DNA from: Rhodobacterales bacterium HKCCE2091
GTDB taxonomy: Bacteria > Pseudomonadota > Alphaproteobacteria > Rhodobacterales > Rhodobacteraceae
Length of the DNA: 64,000 bases
Assembly (NCBI GenBank): GCA_015689685.1
Contig: WVSL01000004.1
Coordinates: 248,001-312,000 of the forward strand
Direction of reading: 5' to 3'
Positions 9,097 to 17,466 of this stretch are shown here, in pieces (the first letter of the stretch is position 1; the number at the start of each line of letters is the position of its first letter). Under the pieces are notes generated by a model, which made no database searches, had not been told where the DNA came from, and was given only the letters and a program-made list of their open reading frames with translations. The translations under genes were made by a program, and so were the position numbers.

Positions 9097-9966
9097 TCAG
9101 GCGACCTGCGACAGGCGGACGCGCGGCACGACACCGAGCGCGGCGCAGACGTCGCGGGTCAGTTCCGGCTTGTTCAGCGTGTAGAAGTGTAGGTCCTCGA
9201 CGCCTTCCTCCAGCAGCCGCGCGCAGAGCGTGGTGGCCTGGACCGTGGCGAACAGTTCGCTGCGGCCGTCGCGGGCGGCGGTGGAGAAGTCGTGGTCGAG
9301 CTTCTCCGGCACCGGCACGCCGCAGCGGGTGGCGAAGCGGCGGGCGCCGGCCCAGTCCTCGATCGGCAGGATGCCGGGGATGACCGGCGCGTCGATCCCG
9401 GCGGCGGCGCAGGCGTCGCGGAAGCGCAGGAAGGTTTCGGCCTCGAAGAAGAACTGCGTGATCGCGGCGGTCGCACCGGCGTCGATCTTGCGCTTGAGCC
9501 ACTCGACGTTCTGCGCGGCGTCGGCGGCCTCGGGGTGCGGGTCGGGGTAGGCGCCGACGCGGATGGAGAACTTGCCGGTCTTCGCCAGCGCCTCGATCAA
9601 CTCGACCGAATCCGCGAAGCCCTCGGGATGAGCACGGAACCCGCCCGCGCCCTTCGGCGGGTCGCCGCGCAGCGCCACGATGTCGGTGACGCCGGCGGCG
9701 ACGTAGCTGTCCGCGATTTCCAGCGTCTCCGCGCGGGTAGCGTCGACGCAGGTCAGGTGCGCCGCGACCTTCAGGCCGAAATGGCTGCCGATGGTCTTGA
9801 CCGCCTCGTGGGTCAGGGCGCGCGTGGTGCCGCCCGCGCCGTAGGTGACGGAGACGAATTCCGGGGCCAGCGGGGCCAGCACGCCGAGCGTGTCCCAGAG
9901 CCGGAACGACCCTTCGAGGGACTTCGGCGGGAAGAATTCGAACGAAACGCGGGGGGTGGCGGTCAT
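9097..9966 (-). CDS. metF: Methylenetetrahydrofolate reductase
   Basis: Reduces 5,10-methylene-THF to 5-methyl-THF, the methyl donor for methionine synthesis, using FAD. The 289-residue product begins MTATPRVSFEFFPPKS (the FEFFPPK signature with the catalytic Glu) and continues with SVTYGAGGTTR, VAHLTCVDATRAE, ALRGDPPKG and the C-terminal DLHFYTLNKPELT. ATG 9966 is chosen because it gives the family N-terminus. It diverges from a MetR-like regulator across a 90-base gap with repeated TGAGGC motifs. Confidence 0.96.
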   Translation of the reverse strand: MTATPRVSFEFFPPKSLEGSFRLWDTLGVLAPLAPEFVSVTYGAGGTTRALTHEAVKTIGSHFGLKVAAHLTCVDATRAETLEIADSYVAAGVTDIVALRGDPPKGAGGFRAHPEGFADSVELIEALAKTGKFSIRVGAYPDPHPEAADAAQNVEWLKRKIDAGATAAITQFFFEAETFLRFRDACAAAGIDAPVIPGILPIEDWAGARRFATRCGVPVPEKLDHDFSTAARDGRSELFATVQATTLCARLLEEGVEDLHFYTLNKPELTRDVCAALGVVPRVRLSQVA

Positions 9967-9987
9967 GACTCGGGATCCTCGATCTGT

Positions 9988-10052
9988 TGAGGCATAACTG
10001 GCATTGCATCCGCCGTGAGGCAAATTCATAATTCTCAAGATCATCATGAGGC
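9988..10052. promoter_or_regulatory. metF-metR intergenic operator candidates
   Basis: TGAGGCA occurs at 9988-9994 and 10016-10022, and TGAGGCG at 10047-10053. TGAGGCAAATTCA (10016-10028) differs by one base from the enterobacterial MetR site TGAA-N5-TTCA. These fit an autoregulated divergent metF/metR control region. Binding is inferred. Confidence 0.45.
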
Positions 10053-10056
10053 GGAC

Positions 10057-10965
10057 ATGCATATAGAGTTCCGGCACCTGAAGACCATCAAGGCGATCCA
10101 TGACGCGGGCGGGCTCGCGCGGGCGGCGGATATCCTGCACATCACGCAGTCGGCGCTGTCCCACCAGATCAAGGGGCTGGAACAGCAGGCCGGGATCGAG
10201 CTGTTCGTGCGCCGGTCGAAACCCATGCGCCTGTCGCCCGCGGGACAGAAGCTCCTTCGGCTGGCCGAGGAGGTGCTGCCCCGGATCGCGGCGCTGGAGG
10301 AGGAATTCTCGGGCCTGCGCGAAGGCAAGTCCGGCCGCCTGCACATCGCCATCGAATGCCATGCCTGCTTTGACTGGCTGCTGCCGGTGCTCGAATCCTT
10401 CCGCAAGGCCTGGCCGGAAGTCGACGTGGACATCCGACCCGGGCTCCAGTTCGAGGCGCTCCCGGCGCTCTTGCGGCAGGAGGTGGACCTCGTGATCTCC
10501 TCCGACCCCGAGGACCTGCCCGGCGTGACCTTCGTGCCGCTGTTCGACTACGAGCCGGTCTTCGTTGCCTCCGCCGACCATCCGCTGGCGCGGAAGCCCT
10601 ATGTCGAGGCGGAGGATTTCGCGGGCGAGATGCTCATCACCTACCCGGTCGAACGCGGGCGGCTCGACGTGTTCAGCCAGTTGCTCGGCCCTGCGGGGGT
10701 GGAGCCGCGGGCGGTGCGGCAGGTGGAATTGTCCGCGGTCATCCTGCTGCTGGTTGCGTCGAACCGGGGCGTCGCGGTGCTGCCCGACTGGGTGGTGCGC
10801 GGGGTCTGGTCGAACGACGCCTACGTCACCCGGCCCCTGACGCGGAACGGGATCACCCGGCGGCTCTACGGCGCGGTGCGGTCGGAGGACGCCCAGAAAC
10901 CCTACATCGCCCATGTCCTGCGGCTGGCGCGGACGGAACCGCCGAAGCTCCAGCGGGCGGGCTAG
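10057..10965 (+). CDS. LysR family regulator, MetR-like
   Basis: A 302-residue LysR regulator. The N-terminal winged helix-turn-helix is clear (MHIEFRHLKTIKAIHDAGGLARAADILHITQSALSHQIKGLE), followed by an effector-binding half. The cysteine and histidine in HIAIECHACFDWLLP match MetR-type proteins, and divergence from metF supports control of methionine or methyl-folate genes, possibly with homocysteine as effector. ATG 10057 is taken as start since a GTG at 10015 lies inside the likely operator. The end overlaps the convergent DUF6544 gene by four bases. Confidence 0.85.
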   Translation: MHIEFRHLKTIKAIHDAGGLARAADILHITQSALSHQIKGLEQQAGIELFVRRSKPMRLSPAGQKLLRLAEEVLPRIAALEEEFSGLREGKSGRLHIAIECHACFDWLLPVLESFRKAWPEVDVDIRPGLQFEALPALLRQEVDLVISSDPEDLPGVTFVPLFDYEPVFVASADHPLARKPYVEAEDFAGEMLITYPVERGRLDVFSQLLGPAGVEPRAVRQVELSAVILLLVASNRGVAVLPDWVVRGVWSNDAYVTRPLTRNGITRRLYGAVRSEDAQKPYIAHVLRLARTEPPKLQRAG

Positions 10966-11825
10966 CGGCGGGCGAGATCCGTGAAGCTCAGGTCCGTCAC
11001 CGTGACCCGGAAGAAGGGCGCGTAGTCCTCGGTGCCGAAGTGGTTCCCGGCCTCGACGCGGGTCGGGACAGTGACGCCATCGACCTCGATGAACTCCGAC
11101 AGGGTGCCGCCGAAGGGCTGCAGGCGGTAGGTGCGGTCGGGGTTCTCGTTGCTCCAGCGGTCGAAGCGGACGTGGACCGGGCCGTCATCGGGACCGAGCG
11201 CGATGTCGACGGCCTGGGACAGCGACCCGGCGGTGACGCGAACGCGGGCGGTATCGGGCCCGGCTTCCTGCCACTCGATACCCGGGCCGGGCAGGAGCGC
11301 GGCGGGCGCCCAGAACGCGGCTTCGCCGACGAGGCGGCCAAAGGCGGAGCGGAGGTGATCGGGGTCGCCGCCGCCGGCCCGCGCGACCGGGACCAGACCG
11401 GCCAGCCGGAACCGCGTCCACGATACCGCGGGGCCCCCGGCATCCGACCCCGCGATCAGCTTGCCCTTCATCGACCAGACGAAGCCTTCGGGCGGCGCGA
11501 GGATCTGGCGGGCCTCGAACGGGATCGCGCGCGGCGCTTCCCTCGGGCCGAGCACGAGGCTGCCGCGCATCGTGATCCGGGTGACGGGACGAAGCGGCGC
11601 GCCGGGCGACAGGACGAAGGCGAAGTAGCGGCGGGCGGCTTCGGGCAGCGCCTCCGTCATCGCGGGATCGAACCGGCGCGGTTCCTTCGCTCCAGACAGC
11701 GCGGCGAGCCTGCGCAACTGCGCGGCTTCTTCCCGCCGGTCGCGGATCGCCGGCACCGCCAATACGAGGAGAACGGCGACGGCGAGCGCCGCGACAGCCA
11801 GGGCAAACCAGATCACGCGCGCCAT
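10962..11825 (-). CDS. DUF6544-like membrane-anchored protein
   Basis: A 287-residue protein with one N-terminal membrane segment (about residues 5-27) followed by RRLAALSGAKEPRRFDPAMTEALPEAARRYF and a beta-rich domain with repeated short patterns (ITMRGSLVLGP, FEARQILAPPEGFVW, SWTRFRLAGLVPV, RVRVTAGSLSQAVDIALG, YAPFFRVTVTDLSF). This resembles the DUF6544/DUF6920 group as I remember it. Function unknown. Its stop overlaps that of the metR-like gene on the other strand. Confidence 0.7.
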   Translation of the reverse strand: MARVIWFALAVAALAVAVLLVLAVPAIRDRREEAAQLRRLAALSGAKEPRRFDPAMTEALPEAARRYFAFVLSPGAPLRPVTRITMRGSLVLGPREAPRAIPFEARQILAPPEGFVWSMKGKLIAGSDAGGPAVSWTRFRLAGLVPVARAGGGDPDHLRSAFGRLVGEAAFWAPAALLPGPGIEWQEAGPDTARVRVTAGSLSQAVDIALGPDDGPVHVRFDRWSNENPDRTYRLQPFGGTLSEFIEVDGVTVPTRVEAGNHFGTEDYAPFFRVTVTDLSFTDLARR

Positions 11826-11955
11826 CCCCCGCCGGTGTTCGGGCCGAACCTATCATCTGCCCCGAAGCGCGGTCAAAGCGGCGGGTCGGCGCGGGCCTTG
11901 TGATCCCGCCGCCGCGCCGCTATACGCGCGGCTCGATTTCCGGGGGTCAGCCGCG

Positions 11956-12750
11956 ATGCAGGGCAGCGCCAATCTCAACGTCATGATCAAGGCCGCGCGG
12001 CGCGCCGGGCGCTCGCTCGTCCGCGATTTCCGCGAGGTCGAGAACCTGCAGGTCAGCCGCAAGGGGCCGGGCGACTTCGTGTCGAAGGCCGACATCGCCG
12101 CCGAGAAGATCATCCGCGAGGAACTGACCAACGCGCGGCCGAACTACGGCTGGCTCGGCGAGGAAAGCGGGTTCGAGGCGGGCGAGGATCCGACCCGCCG
12201 CTGGATCGTCGACCCGCTCGACGGGACCACGAACTTCCTCCACGGGATGCCACACTGGGCGGTGTCTGTCGCGCTGGAGCACAAGGGAGAGATCGTCGCG
12301 GGCGTGATCTTCGACCCGGTGAAGGACGAGATGTTCTTCGCCGAGAAGGGGCAGGGCGCGTGGCTCAACGACAGCCAGCGCATCCGCGTCTCGGGCCGGA
12401 CCCGGATGGCCGACTGCGTGTTCGCGGCGGGCCTGCCGCCCGATGGCGGGAAGTACCTGCCGGGGATGCTGGCCGATCTGGCGCGGCTGATGCCGCAGTG
12501 TTCGGGGATGCGCCGGTGGGGCGCGGCCTCGCTCGATCTCGCCTTCGTTGCCGCCGGCCGCTTCGACGGGTTCTGGGAATACAACCTCAACGCCTGGGAC
12601 ATCGCGGCGGGCGTGCTGATCGTGCGCGAGGCCGGCGGCATGGTCGAGCCGATGCGCGACGGGCAGAACATGCTCGACGATGGCCACGTCATCGCGGCCA
12701 ACGCCGATATCTTCGGCGAGTTCGCCGGCGTGATCCGCAACCGCGACTGA
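11956..12750 (+). CDS. suhB: Inositol monophosphatase family protein (SuhB-like)
   Basis: A metal-dependent sugar-phosphate phosphatase of 264 residues. The catalytic metal-binding motifs are visible: GEESGFE (E69-E70), DPLDGTTNFLHG (D86, D89) and the C-terminal NAWDIAAGVLIVREAGG. Proteins of this type hydrolyse inositol-1-phosphate and related compounds, and in some bacteria SuhB also affects transcription antitermination. The gene is isolated, preceded by a 130-base gap. Confidence 0.9.
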   Translation: MQGSANLNVMIKAARRAGRSLVRDFREVENLQVSRKGPGDFVSKADIAAEKIIREELTNARPNYGWLGEESGFEAGEDPTRRWIVDPLDGTTNFLHGMPHWAVSVALEHKGEIVAGVIFDPVKDEMFFAEKGQGAWLNDSQRIRVSGRTRMADCVFAAGLPPDGGKYLPGMLADLARLMPQCSGMRRWGAASLDLAFVAAGRFDGFWEYNLNAWDIAAGVLIVREAGGMVEPMRDGQNMLDDGHVIAANADIFGEFAGVIRNRD

Positions 12751-12762
12751 CGCACCCGGCGC

Positions 12763-13086
12763 TCAGGAAATCTCCAGCCGGGAAATCAGCCCGTCCGCCA
12801 GCGTGAACCGGTAGTCCAGCACGACCGGCGAGCCGGGGAAATTGCCGACCAGGTCGCCGGTCACCACCTTCGCGGCGCCCTCGTCTCGCACGGCGCGGGG
12901 GGTGACGGTGTAGTCGAAGGCGGCCGCCGCCTTTTCCCGCCAGGACCGGATCGCGTCGCGGCCCTCGTGCGTGTGGCGTTCGTCGGTGACGACGGCATCC
13001 TCGGTGAAGCAGGCGGCGACGGCGGCGGGGCCCGAGGCGTCGGCGGCGAAATAGGCGGCGACGGCGGGGGGCAGGTCGATGGACAT
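12763..13086 (-). CDS. SnoaL/NTF2-like fold protein
   Basis: A 107-residue protein with the NTF2-like fold pattern MSIDLPPAVAAYFAADASG...CFTEDAVVTDERHTHEGRDAIRSW...SPVVLDYRFTLADGLISRLEI. Such small cone-shaped proteins may be isomerases, hydrolases or binding proteins; the substrate cannot be told. It is transcribed divergently from an HxlR regulator 93 bases away, so it is probably that regulator's target. Confidence 0.82.
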   Translation of the reverse strand: MSIDLPPAVAAYFAADASGPAAVAACFTEDAVVTDERHTHEGRDAIRSWREKAAAAFDYTVTPRAVRDEGAAKVVTGDLVGNFPGSPVVLDYRFTLADGLISRLEIS

Positions 13087-13179
13087 GGCAAGTCTCCTGA
13101 CTCTCGTTCGGTTCGGTGGCATAGGTCGGGTGCGGCGTCCGCGACCGCAAGAACGGACGAAAATGTCAGGAACGCACCT

Positions 13180-13509
13180 TTGGGTAAGAATCGCGCCCAT
13201 ACGCAGGAAACCGCCGCGGAAGGGGTCGAGCGCGCCATCGCCATGATCGGCGGACGGTGGAAGCTGGAGATCCTGTTCCACCTGTTCGGCGGGCAGGTGC
13301 TGCGGTTCTCGGAACTCGAACGCGCGATCCCCGCCGTGTCGCAGAAGATGCTGATCCAGCAGCTCCGCGCGCTGGAGACGGAGGGGCTGGTGACCCGGAC
13401 GGTACACCCCGAAGTGCCGCCGCGGGTGGAATACGCGCTGACGGAGTGGGGTCAGTCGCTGTGCCCGGCGCTCGACGCGCTGCTGTCGTGGTCCGAGGCC
13501 CGGCCCTAG
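13180..13509 (+). CDS. HxlR family transcriptional regulator
   Basis: A 109-residue winged-helix regulator with the HxlR hallmarks: VERAIAMIGGRWKLEILFHLFGG, LRFSELERAIPAVSQKMLIQQLRALE and LVTRTVHPEVPPRVEYALTEWG. No ATG or GTG is in frame nearby. TTG 13180 is chosen because an AGGA lies eight bases upstream. It diverges from the SnoaL-like gene, a pairing common for HxlR regulators of small stress enzymes. The inducer is unknown. Its end overlaps pcs by four bases. Confidence 0.87.
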   Translation: MGKNRAHTQETAAEGVERAIAMIGGRWKLEILFHLFGGQVLRFSELERAIPAVSQKMLIQQLRALETEGLVTRTVHPEVPPRVEYALTEWGQSLCPALDALLSWSEARP

Positions 13510-14192
13510 TCGAGCAGTTGCTGGATCGCGCCCGCCGTCAGCAGGTAGAGCGAGCTTGCCCCCACCATCAGCGTCAGCGCCGGGTTCGACGCGAAGTCCG
13601 ACGCCGCGGCCCAGACGATGCCGCCCGTCCAGAGGGCCGCGATGGCCAGCGTCAGCGGGCGCCAGCGGGCGGTGCGGACCGGGTGGATGAACTTCACGGG
13701 CAGGAACATCGCCACCGCGAGCACGACGATCAGCGCCAGCGTCACGATCCAGGGCGGCGTCAGCACCAAGAGCGAGACCGCGGCCATGTTCCAGCAGCCG
13801 GGAAAGCCGCAGAAGCTCTTGTCCTCGGTCTTCATCCGGGTGTCGGCGAAGTAGATGGCGCTGGCGATCGGCACCGCGATCAGCACCGCGAACCCGGCCC
13901 ATCCCGGCAGGAGCCCGGAGGCGAAGATCGCGTAGACCGGGATCACCACGTAGGTCAGGAAATCGATCACCAGGTCGAGGATGATGCCGTCGATCTCGGG
14001 GAACTGCTCGCGCACCTCGTAGTGGCGGGCGAGCGGGCCGTCGATACCGTCGACGACGAAGGCGGCGGCAAGCCAGATCGCCATCATCGCCCAGTCCCCG
14101 GCGACGACGGCAAGGAAGGCCAGCATCGCGAGTCCGGCGCCGGTGGCGGTAAAGACGTGAACGGCCAGGGCGGCTCTGCGCGGGGACATCAT
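13506..14192 (-). CDS. pcs: Phosphatidylcholine synthase
   Basis: Condenses CDP-diacylglycerol with choline to make phosphatidylcholine in the inner membrane. The 228-residue polytopic protein carries the Pcs form of the CDP-alcohol phosphotransferase motif: DGPLAR, 12 residues, then G-IIL-D-LVI-D, i.e. DGx2ARx12Gx3Dx3D, which distinguishes bacterial Pcs from shorter-spaced relatives. About seven to eight membrane segments are visible, plus FCGFPGCWN. Start is ambiguous: ATG 14192, ATG 14189 or GTG 14213. The gene implies choline uptake and PC-containing membranes. Confidence 0.93.
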   Translation of the reverse strand: MMSPRRAALAVHVFTATGAGLAMLAFLAVVAGDWAMMAIWLAAAFVVDGIDGPLARHYEVREQFPEIDGIILDLVIDFLTYVVIPVYAIFASGLLPGWAGFAVLIAVPIASAIYFADTRMKTEDKSFCGFPGCWNMAAVSLLVLTPPWIVTLALIVVLAVAMFLPVKFIHPVRTARWRPLTLAIAALWTGGIVWAAASDFASNPALTLMVGASSLYLLTAGAIQQLLD

Positions 14193-14243
14193 CAAGGGGT
14201 GATGCCCCCGCACGGGCCGGATTGCAACAGCTTCATGACGCGC

Positions 14244-15188
14244 TCAGGCGCGCGGGTGGGCGCCCCGGTAGATCTCCAGAAGCCGGCGCGTGTCGACCGA
14301 GGTGTAGGCCTGTGTCGTCGACAGCGAGGCATGGCCCAGGAGCTCCTGGATCGCCCTGAGATCGCCGCCCGCGTTCAGCAGGTGCGTGGCGAAGCTGTGC
14401 CGCATGGCGTGCGGCGTCGCGGTCGACGGAAGGCCGAGCTGCCGCCGCGCCCGCGCCATCACGCCCGAGATCTGGCGCGGGTTCAGCGCACCGCCCCGGA
14501 TGCCGCGGAAGAGCGGCGTGCCGGGTCTCAGCATGTGCGGGCAGAGCATCGCGTAATGCGTGACGGCATCGCGCGCCGCGGGCAGGACCGGAACCTCGCG
14601 CTCCTTCCCGCCCTTGCCCCGGATCCGCAGGACCTCGGTCATCGGCAGGATGTCGGCGCGCAGCCCGAGTGCCTCGGAGATCCGCAGCCCGCAACCGTAC
14701 ATCAGCGTGACGACGGCGGCATCGCGGGCCGAGACCCAGTCGCGGTCGTCCTGTTCGGCGACCTGGGCGATCATGTCACGCGCCGCGGTCTCGGGCAGGG
14801 GGCGGGGCAGGCGGCGCTGGTACTTCGGGCTCCGGACCGACAGGACGGCGGTGGCGTCGACATCCTCGCGATCCGACCACCAGCGGTAGAAGCTCTTGAC
14901 CGCCGACAGCCGCCGCGCGAGCGACCGTGCGCTGACGCCGTGGCCGCGTTCGTCGGCCATCCAGGCCCTGAGGTCGCGGGTCGCGACGGCGCGCAGCGCG
15001 TCCAGCCCCTGCGCCTCGGCGTGGTAATGCGTCTGGAACGAGATGAACCGGCGCAGGTCGGTGGCATAGGCCCGGATCGTCCGCGGCGAGGCGCTGTCGA
15101 TCGCGGTCAGGTGGGTCAGCCAGCTGTCGAGCAGGTTCGCCGCGGCGGGCGTCAGCTCGGGCGTGAAGTCGTGCTTGTGGTCGGCCAT
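14244..15188 (-). CDS. xerC: Tyrosine recombinase XerC
   Basis: Site-specific recombinase that, with XerD, resolves chromosome dimers at dif. The 314-residue protein has an N-terminal SAM-like core-binding domain (about 20-110) and the catalytic domain with R169 (CGLRISEALG), the GKGGKER lysine region (191-197), H260 and R263 (HAMRHSFATHLL), H286 (LGHASLSTTQ) and the nucleophile Y295. Five bases separate it from the DUF484 gene upstream, a common proteobacterial pair. Not linked to any mobile element here. Confidence 0.93.
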   Translation of the reverse strand: MADHKHDFTPELTPAAANLLDSWLTHLTAIDSASPRTIRAYATDLRRFISFQTHYHAEAQGLDALRAVATRDLRAWMADERGHGVSARSLARRLSAVKSFYRWWSDREDVDATAVLSVRSPKYQRRLPRPLPETAARDMIAQVAEQDDRDWVSARDAAVVTLMYGCGLRISEALGLRADILPMTEVLRIRGKGGKEREVPVLPAARDAVTHYAMLCPHMLRPGTPLFRGIRGGALNPRQISGVMARARRQLGLPSTATPHAMRHSFATHLLNAGGDLRAIQELLGHASLSTTQAYTSVDTRRLLEIYRGAHPRA

Positions 15189-15192
15189 GATC

Positions 15193-15909
15193 TCACCCCA
15201 GCCAGCGCTGCATCAGGCGTTCGAAGACGCCGGCGAAGAAGGTGAGCAGGTCGGTGCCCTGGCTCGGGCGGAACTGCTGCGGGTCCTCGGACCCCATCAC
15301 CAGGAGCCCCGGCAGGCGGCCGGTCCCGAGATCGAGCCGCATCAGCGCCTCGGACCGGATCCAGGCGTCGTCCTCGCCGAAGACCAGTTCGGCCTCGGCG
15401 CCGACCGCCCTGAGCGTGACCTGGCGGTGCGGGACGTTGCGGCCGAGCGAGACGTAGTTCTCAACGAAGCCGGGGGCGACGAAGCTCAGCACCTCGCCGA
15501 GCGCGCCGATCCTCGGCGCGCCGCCGCGCCCGGCCTCGGCGCTTTCCAGCACCAGCCGGATGCGGTCGACCCGCAGCGTCGCCGCGACATCGGTCCTGAG
15601 CGTCGCGAGAAACGGCTCGAACTCGCGCTGGTCGAGCAGCGCGAGGATCGCCCGGTGAAGCTGGTTGGTGCCGGCGAGGTTCTCGTAGGCCGCCGCGATG
15701 ACCGAGCGATGCGTGTCCTCGAGCCGGTCGAGCCGGCCTTCCAGCCGCTCCATCGCCAGCCCGCGCATGTCGACCACGTTGCCGCCCATCTGCCGGTCGT
15801 TCGCGGCGATGAGGGCGCGCATGACGTCCCTGTCTTCGAGGATGAGTTCAGGGTCCCGGAGGATGCGCTCACGCCAGTCCTCGGGCCTTTCCGCCCGTTC
15901 CGTTATCAT
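15193..15909 (-). CDS. DUF484 family protein
   Basis: A 238-residue protein with the GAF-like DUF484 layout: N-terminal WRERILRDPELILEDRDVM, then NVVDMRGLAMERLEGRLDRLE (a helical linker), then a sensor-like domain ending QGTDLLTFFAGVFERLMQRWLG. It sits immediately upstream of xerC, as in many proteobacteria, which suggests translational coupling. Biochemical role unknown. Confidence 0.88.
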   Translation of the reverse strand: MITERAERPEDWRERILRDPELILEDRDVMRALIAANDRQMGGNVVDMRGLAMERLEGRLDRLEDTHRSVIAAAYENLAGTNQLHRAILALLDQREFEPFLATLRTDVAATLRVDRIRLVLESAEAGRGGAPRIGALGEVLSFVAPGFVENYVSLGRNVPHRQVTLRAVGAEAELVFGEDDAWIRSEALMRLDLGTGRLPGLLVMGSEDPQQFRPSQGTDLLTFFAGVFERLMQRWLG

Positions 15910-16021
15910 ACTGCTGCCTCGGTCTTTTGTTTATTTGTCCGAAAGGTAGCAGAAGAACTTAAACCGCAAAACGATTATTGCGCGAAATCGCGAACGAATG
16001 TTGCGCCAAGTGACTCAGCTT
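15910..16021. other. AT-rich segment between DUF484 and the aldolase gene
   Basis: The stretch at about 15930-15990 is much richer in A and T than its surroundings (for example TTTTGTTTATTTGTCC). Together with DnaA-box-like sites at 16054-16073 and a strong hairpin at 16022-16048 it makes this 180-base gap unusual. It probably holds the promoter of DUF484-xerC on the minus strand. Confidence 0.4.
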
Positions 16022-16048
16022 CGCAACACCCCTGCTCAGGGTGTTGCG
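16022..16048 (-). terminator. Terminator-like hairpin downstream of the transaldolase gene
   Basis: CGCAACACCC (16022-16031) pairs perfectly with GGGTGTTGCG (16039-16048) around a 7-base loop. It lies about 40 bases past the stop of the aldolase gene on the minus strand. No clear T-run follows. Confidence 0.5.
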
Positions 16049-16053
16049 ATCGT

Positions 16054-16073
16054 TGTGGAAAAACTGTGGATAA
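16054..16073 (-). promoter_or_regulatory. Two tandem DnaA-box-like 9-mers
   Basis: On the plus strand TGTGGATAA (16065-16073) is the exact complement of the DnaA box TTATCCACA, and TGTGGAAAA (16054-16062) differs from it by one base. Their starts are 11 bases apart. A regulatory DnaA site is possible; a full origin is not supported. Confidence 0.45.
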
Positions 16074-16089
16074 CCCGCGCTGGCCGGGC

Positions 16090-16743
16090 TCAGACGATCT
16101 TCTGCCCGGTCTTGGCCCAGTCCTTCAGGAACGCGTCGAGGCCCTTGTCGGTCAGGACGTGGCTCGCCATCGCCTTGATGACGTTCGGCGGCGCGGTGGC
16201 CACGTCGGCACCGATCAGCGCGGCCTCCTTCATGTGGTTCGCAGACCGGATCGAGGCCGCGAGGATCTGCGTCTCGAAGCCGTAGTTGTCGTAGATCGTG
16301 CGGATGTCCTGGATCAGTTCCATCCCGTCGATGTTCTGGTCGTCGAGCCGGCCGATGAAGGGCGAGATGAAGGTCGCGCCGGCCTTGGCCGCAAGCAATG
16401 CCTGGTTGGCCGAGAAGCAGAGCGTCACGTTGACCATGCGGCCCTCGCCCGAAAGCTCCTTGCAGGCCTTCAGCCCGTCCCAGGTCAGCGGCACCTTGAT
16501 CGCGATGTTGTCGGCGATCTTCGCCAGCTCGCGGCCCTCGGCGATCATGCCCGCCGCATCGGTGGCGACGGTCTCGGCCGAAACCGGCCCGTCGACGAGG
16601 TCGCAGATCTCCTTCGTCACTTCCTTGATGTCGCGGCCCGACTTCATGATCAGCGACGGGTTGGTGGTGACGCCGTCGACCATTCCGAGGTCGTGCAGTT
16701 CGCGGATGGCGTCGATCTCGGCGGTGTCTACGAAGAACTTCAT
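16090..16743 (-). CDS. Transaldolase / fructose-6-phosphate aldolase family (TalC/FSA type)
   Basis: A 217-residue class I aldolase of the short transaldolase group. [32 protein letters not shown] is the family start, and the Schiff-base lysine is K83 in [34 protein letters not shown] completes the barrel signature. Short members act as transaldolase in the pentose phosphate pathway or cleave fructose-6-phosphate; sequence alone does not settle which. ATG 16743 gives the conserved N-terminus. Confidence 0.92.
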   Translation of the reverse strand: MKFFVDTAEIDAIRELHDLGMVDGVTTNPSLIMKSGRDIKEVTKEICDLVDGPVSAETVATDAAGMIAEGRELAKIADNIAIKVPLTWDGLKACKELSGEGRMVNVTLCFSANQALLAAKAGATFISPFIGRLDDQNIDGMELIQDIRTIYDNYGFETQILAASIRSANHMKEAALIGADVATAPPNVIKAMASHVLTDKGLDAFLKDWAKTGQKIV

Positions 16744-16839
16744 GTCTCTCTCCCCTTGGACTCCGGTCCCGGTTGCGGCACTGATAGCCCAATCGGCGGC
16801 GGGGTGAAACGCCCCCTTTCGACCCATCGGAGGACAATC

Positions 16840-17466
16840 ATGGAACTCGCGCAATGGCTGGCCTTTGCCGGGGCCTCGACGCTCCTGTTGCTGATCCCAG
16901 GGCCGACGGTGCTGCTAGTCCTCGCCTACGCCGCGGGGGAGGGACGTCGGATCGCGGTGCCGACCGCGCTCGGCGTGGCAACGGGTGACCTGGTGGCGAT
17001 GTCCGCGTCGCTGGCCGGCCTCGGCGCGCTGGTGCTGGCCTCCGCCACCGCCTTCACGGTGCTGAAATGGATCGGCGCGGTCTACCTCGTCTGGCTCGGG
17101 CTTCGAATGATCCGCGGCGCCTCCGCCATGCGCCTGTCGGCCGATGCGAAGGAAACCGCGCTCGGCCCCGCCGAGGCGTTCCGAAACGCCGCCGCCGTCA
17201 CCGCGCTGAACCCGAAATCCATCGCCTTCTTCATCGCCTTCGTGCCGCAGTTCGTCGACCCCGCCCGCGCCTTCGCGCCCCAGGCCGCGATCCTCGTCGC
17301 CACCTTCGTCGCGCTGGCCGCCGTCAACGCGCTGGCCTACGCGCTGATCGCCGGGACCATGCGCGGCGCGATCCGCCAGCCCGCCGTCACCACCTGGCTC
17401 GCCCGGGGCGGCGGCGCGGCGCTGGTCGGAATGGGTGTCGCGACGGCGGCGCTGCGGCGGGCGTGA
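16840..17466 (+). CDS. LysE family exporter
   Basis: A 208-residue inner-membrane protein with six hydrophobic segments and the LysE/RhtB pattern: [23 protein letters not shown] near the N-terminus and [16 protein letters not shown] in the middle. It probably exports an amino acid or a related metabolite. CGGAGGAC is placed well before ATG 16840. Its TGA overlaps the GTG start of priA, so the two are translationally coupled although functionally unrelated. It diverges from the aldolase gene. Confidence 0.9.
   Translation: MELAQWLAFAGASTLLLLIPGPTVLLVLAYAAGEGRRIAVPTALGVATGDLVAMSASLAGLGALVLASATAFTVLKWIGAVYLVWLGLRMIRGASAMRLSADAKETALGPAEAFRNAAAVTALNPKSIAFFIAFVPQFVDPARAFAPQAAILVATFVALAAVNALAYALIAGTMRGAIRQPAVTTWLARGGGAALVGMGVATAALRRA

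Noticed and set aside
14244..15188. Integrase marking a genomic island
   Set aside because: Sequence and DUF484 neighbour fit housekeeping XerC; no attachment repeats or phage genes nearby.
15910..16089. Chromosomal origin of replication
   Set aside because: Only two DnaA-box-like 9-mers, no dnaA or typical origin neighbours, and skew cannot be judged from this window.
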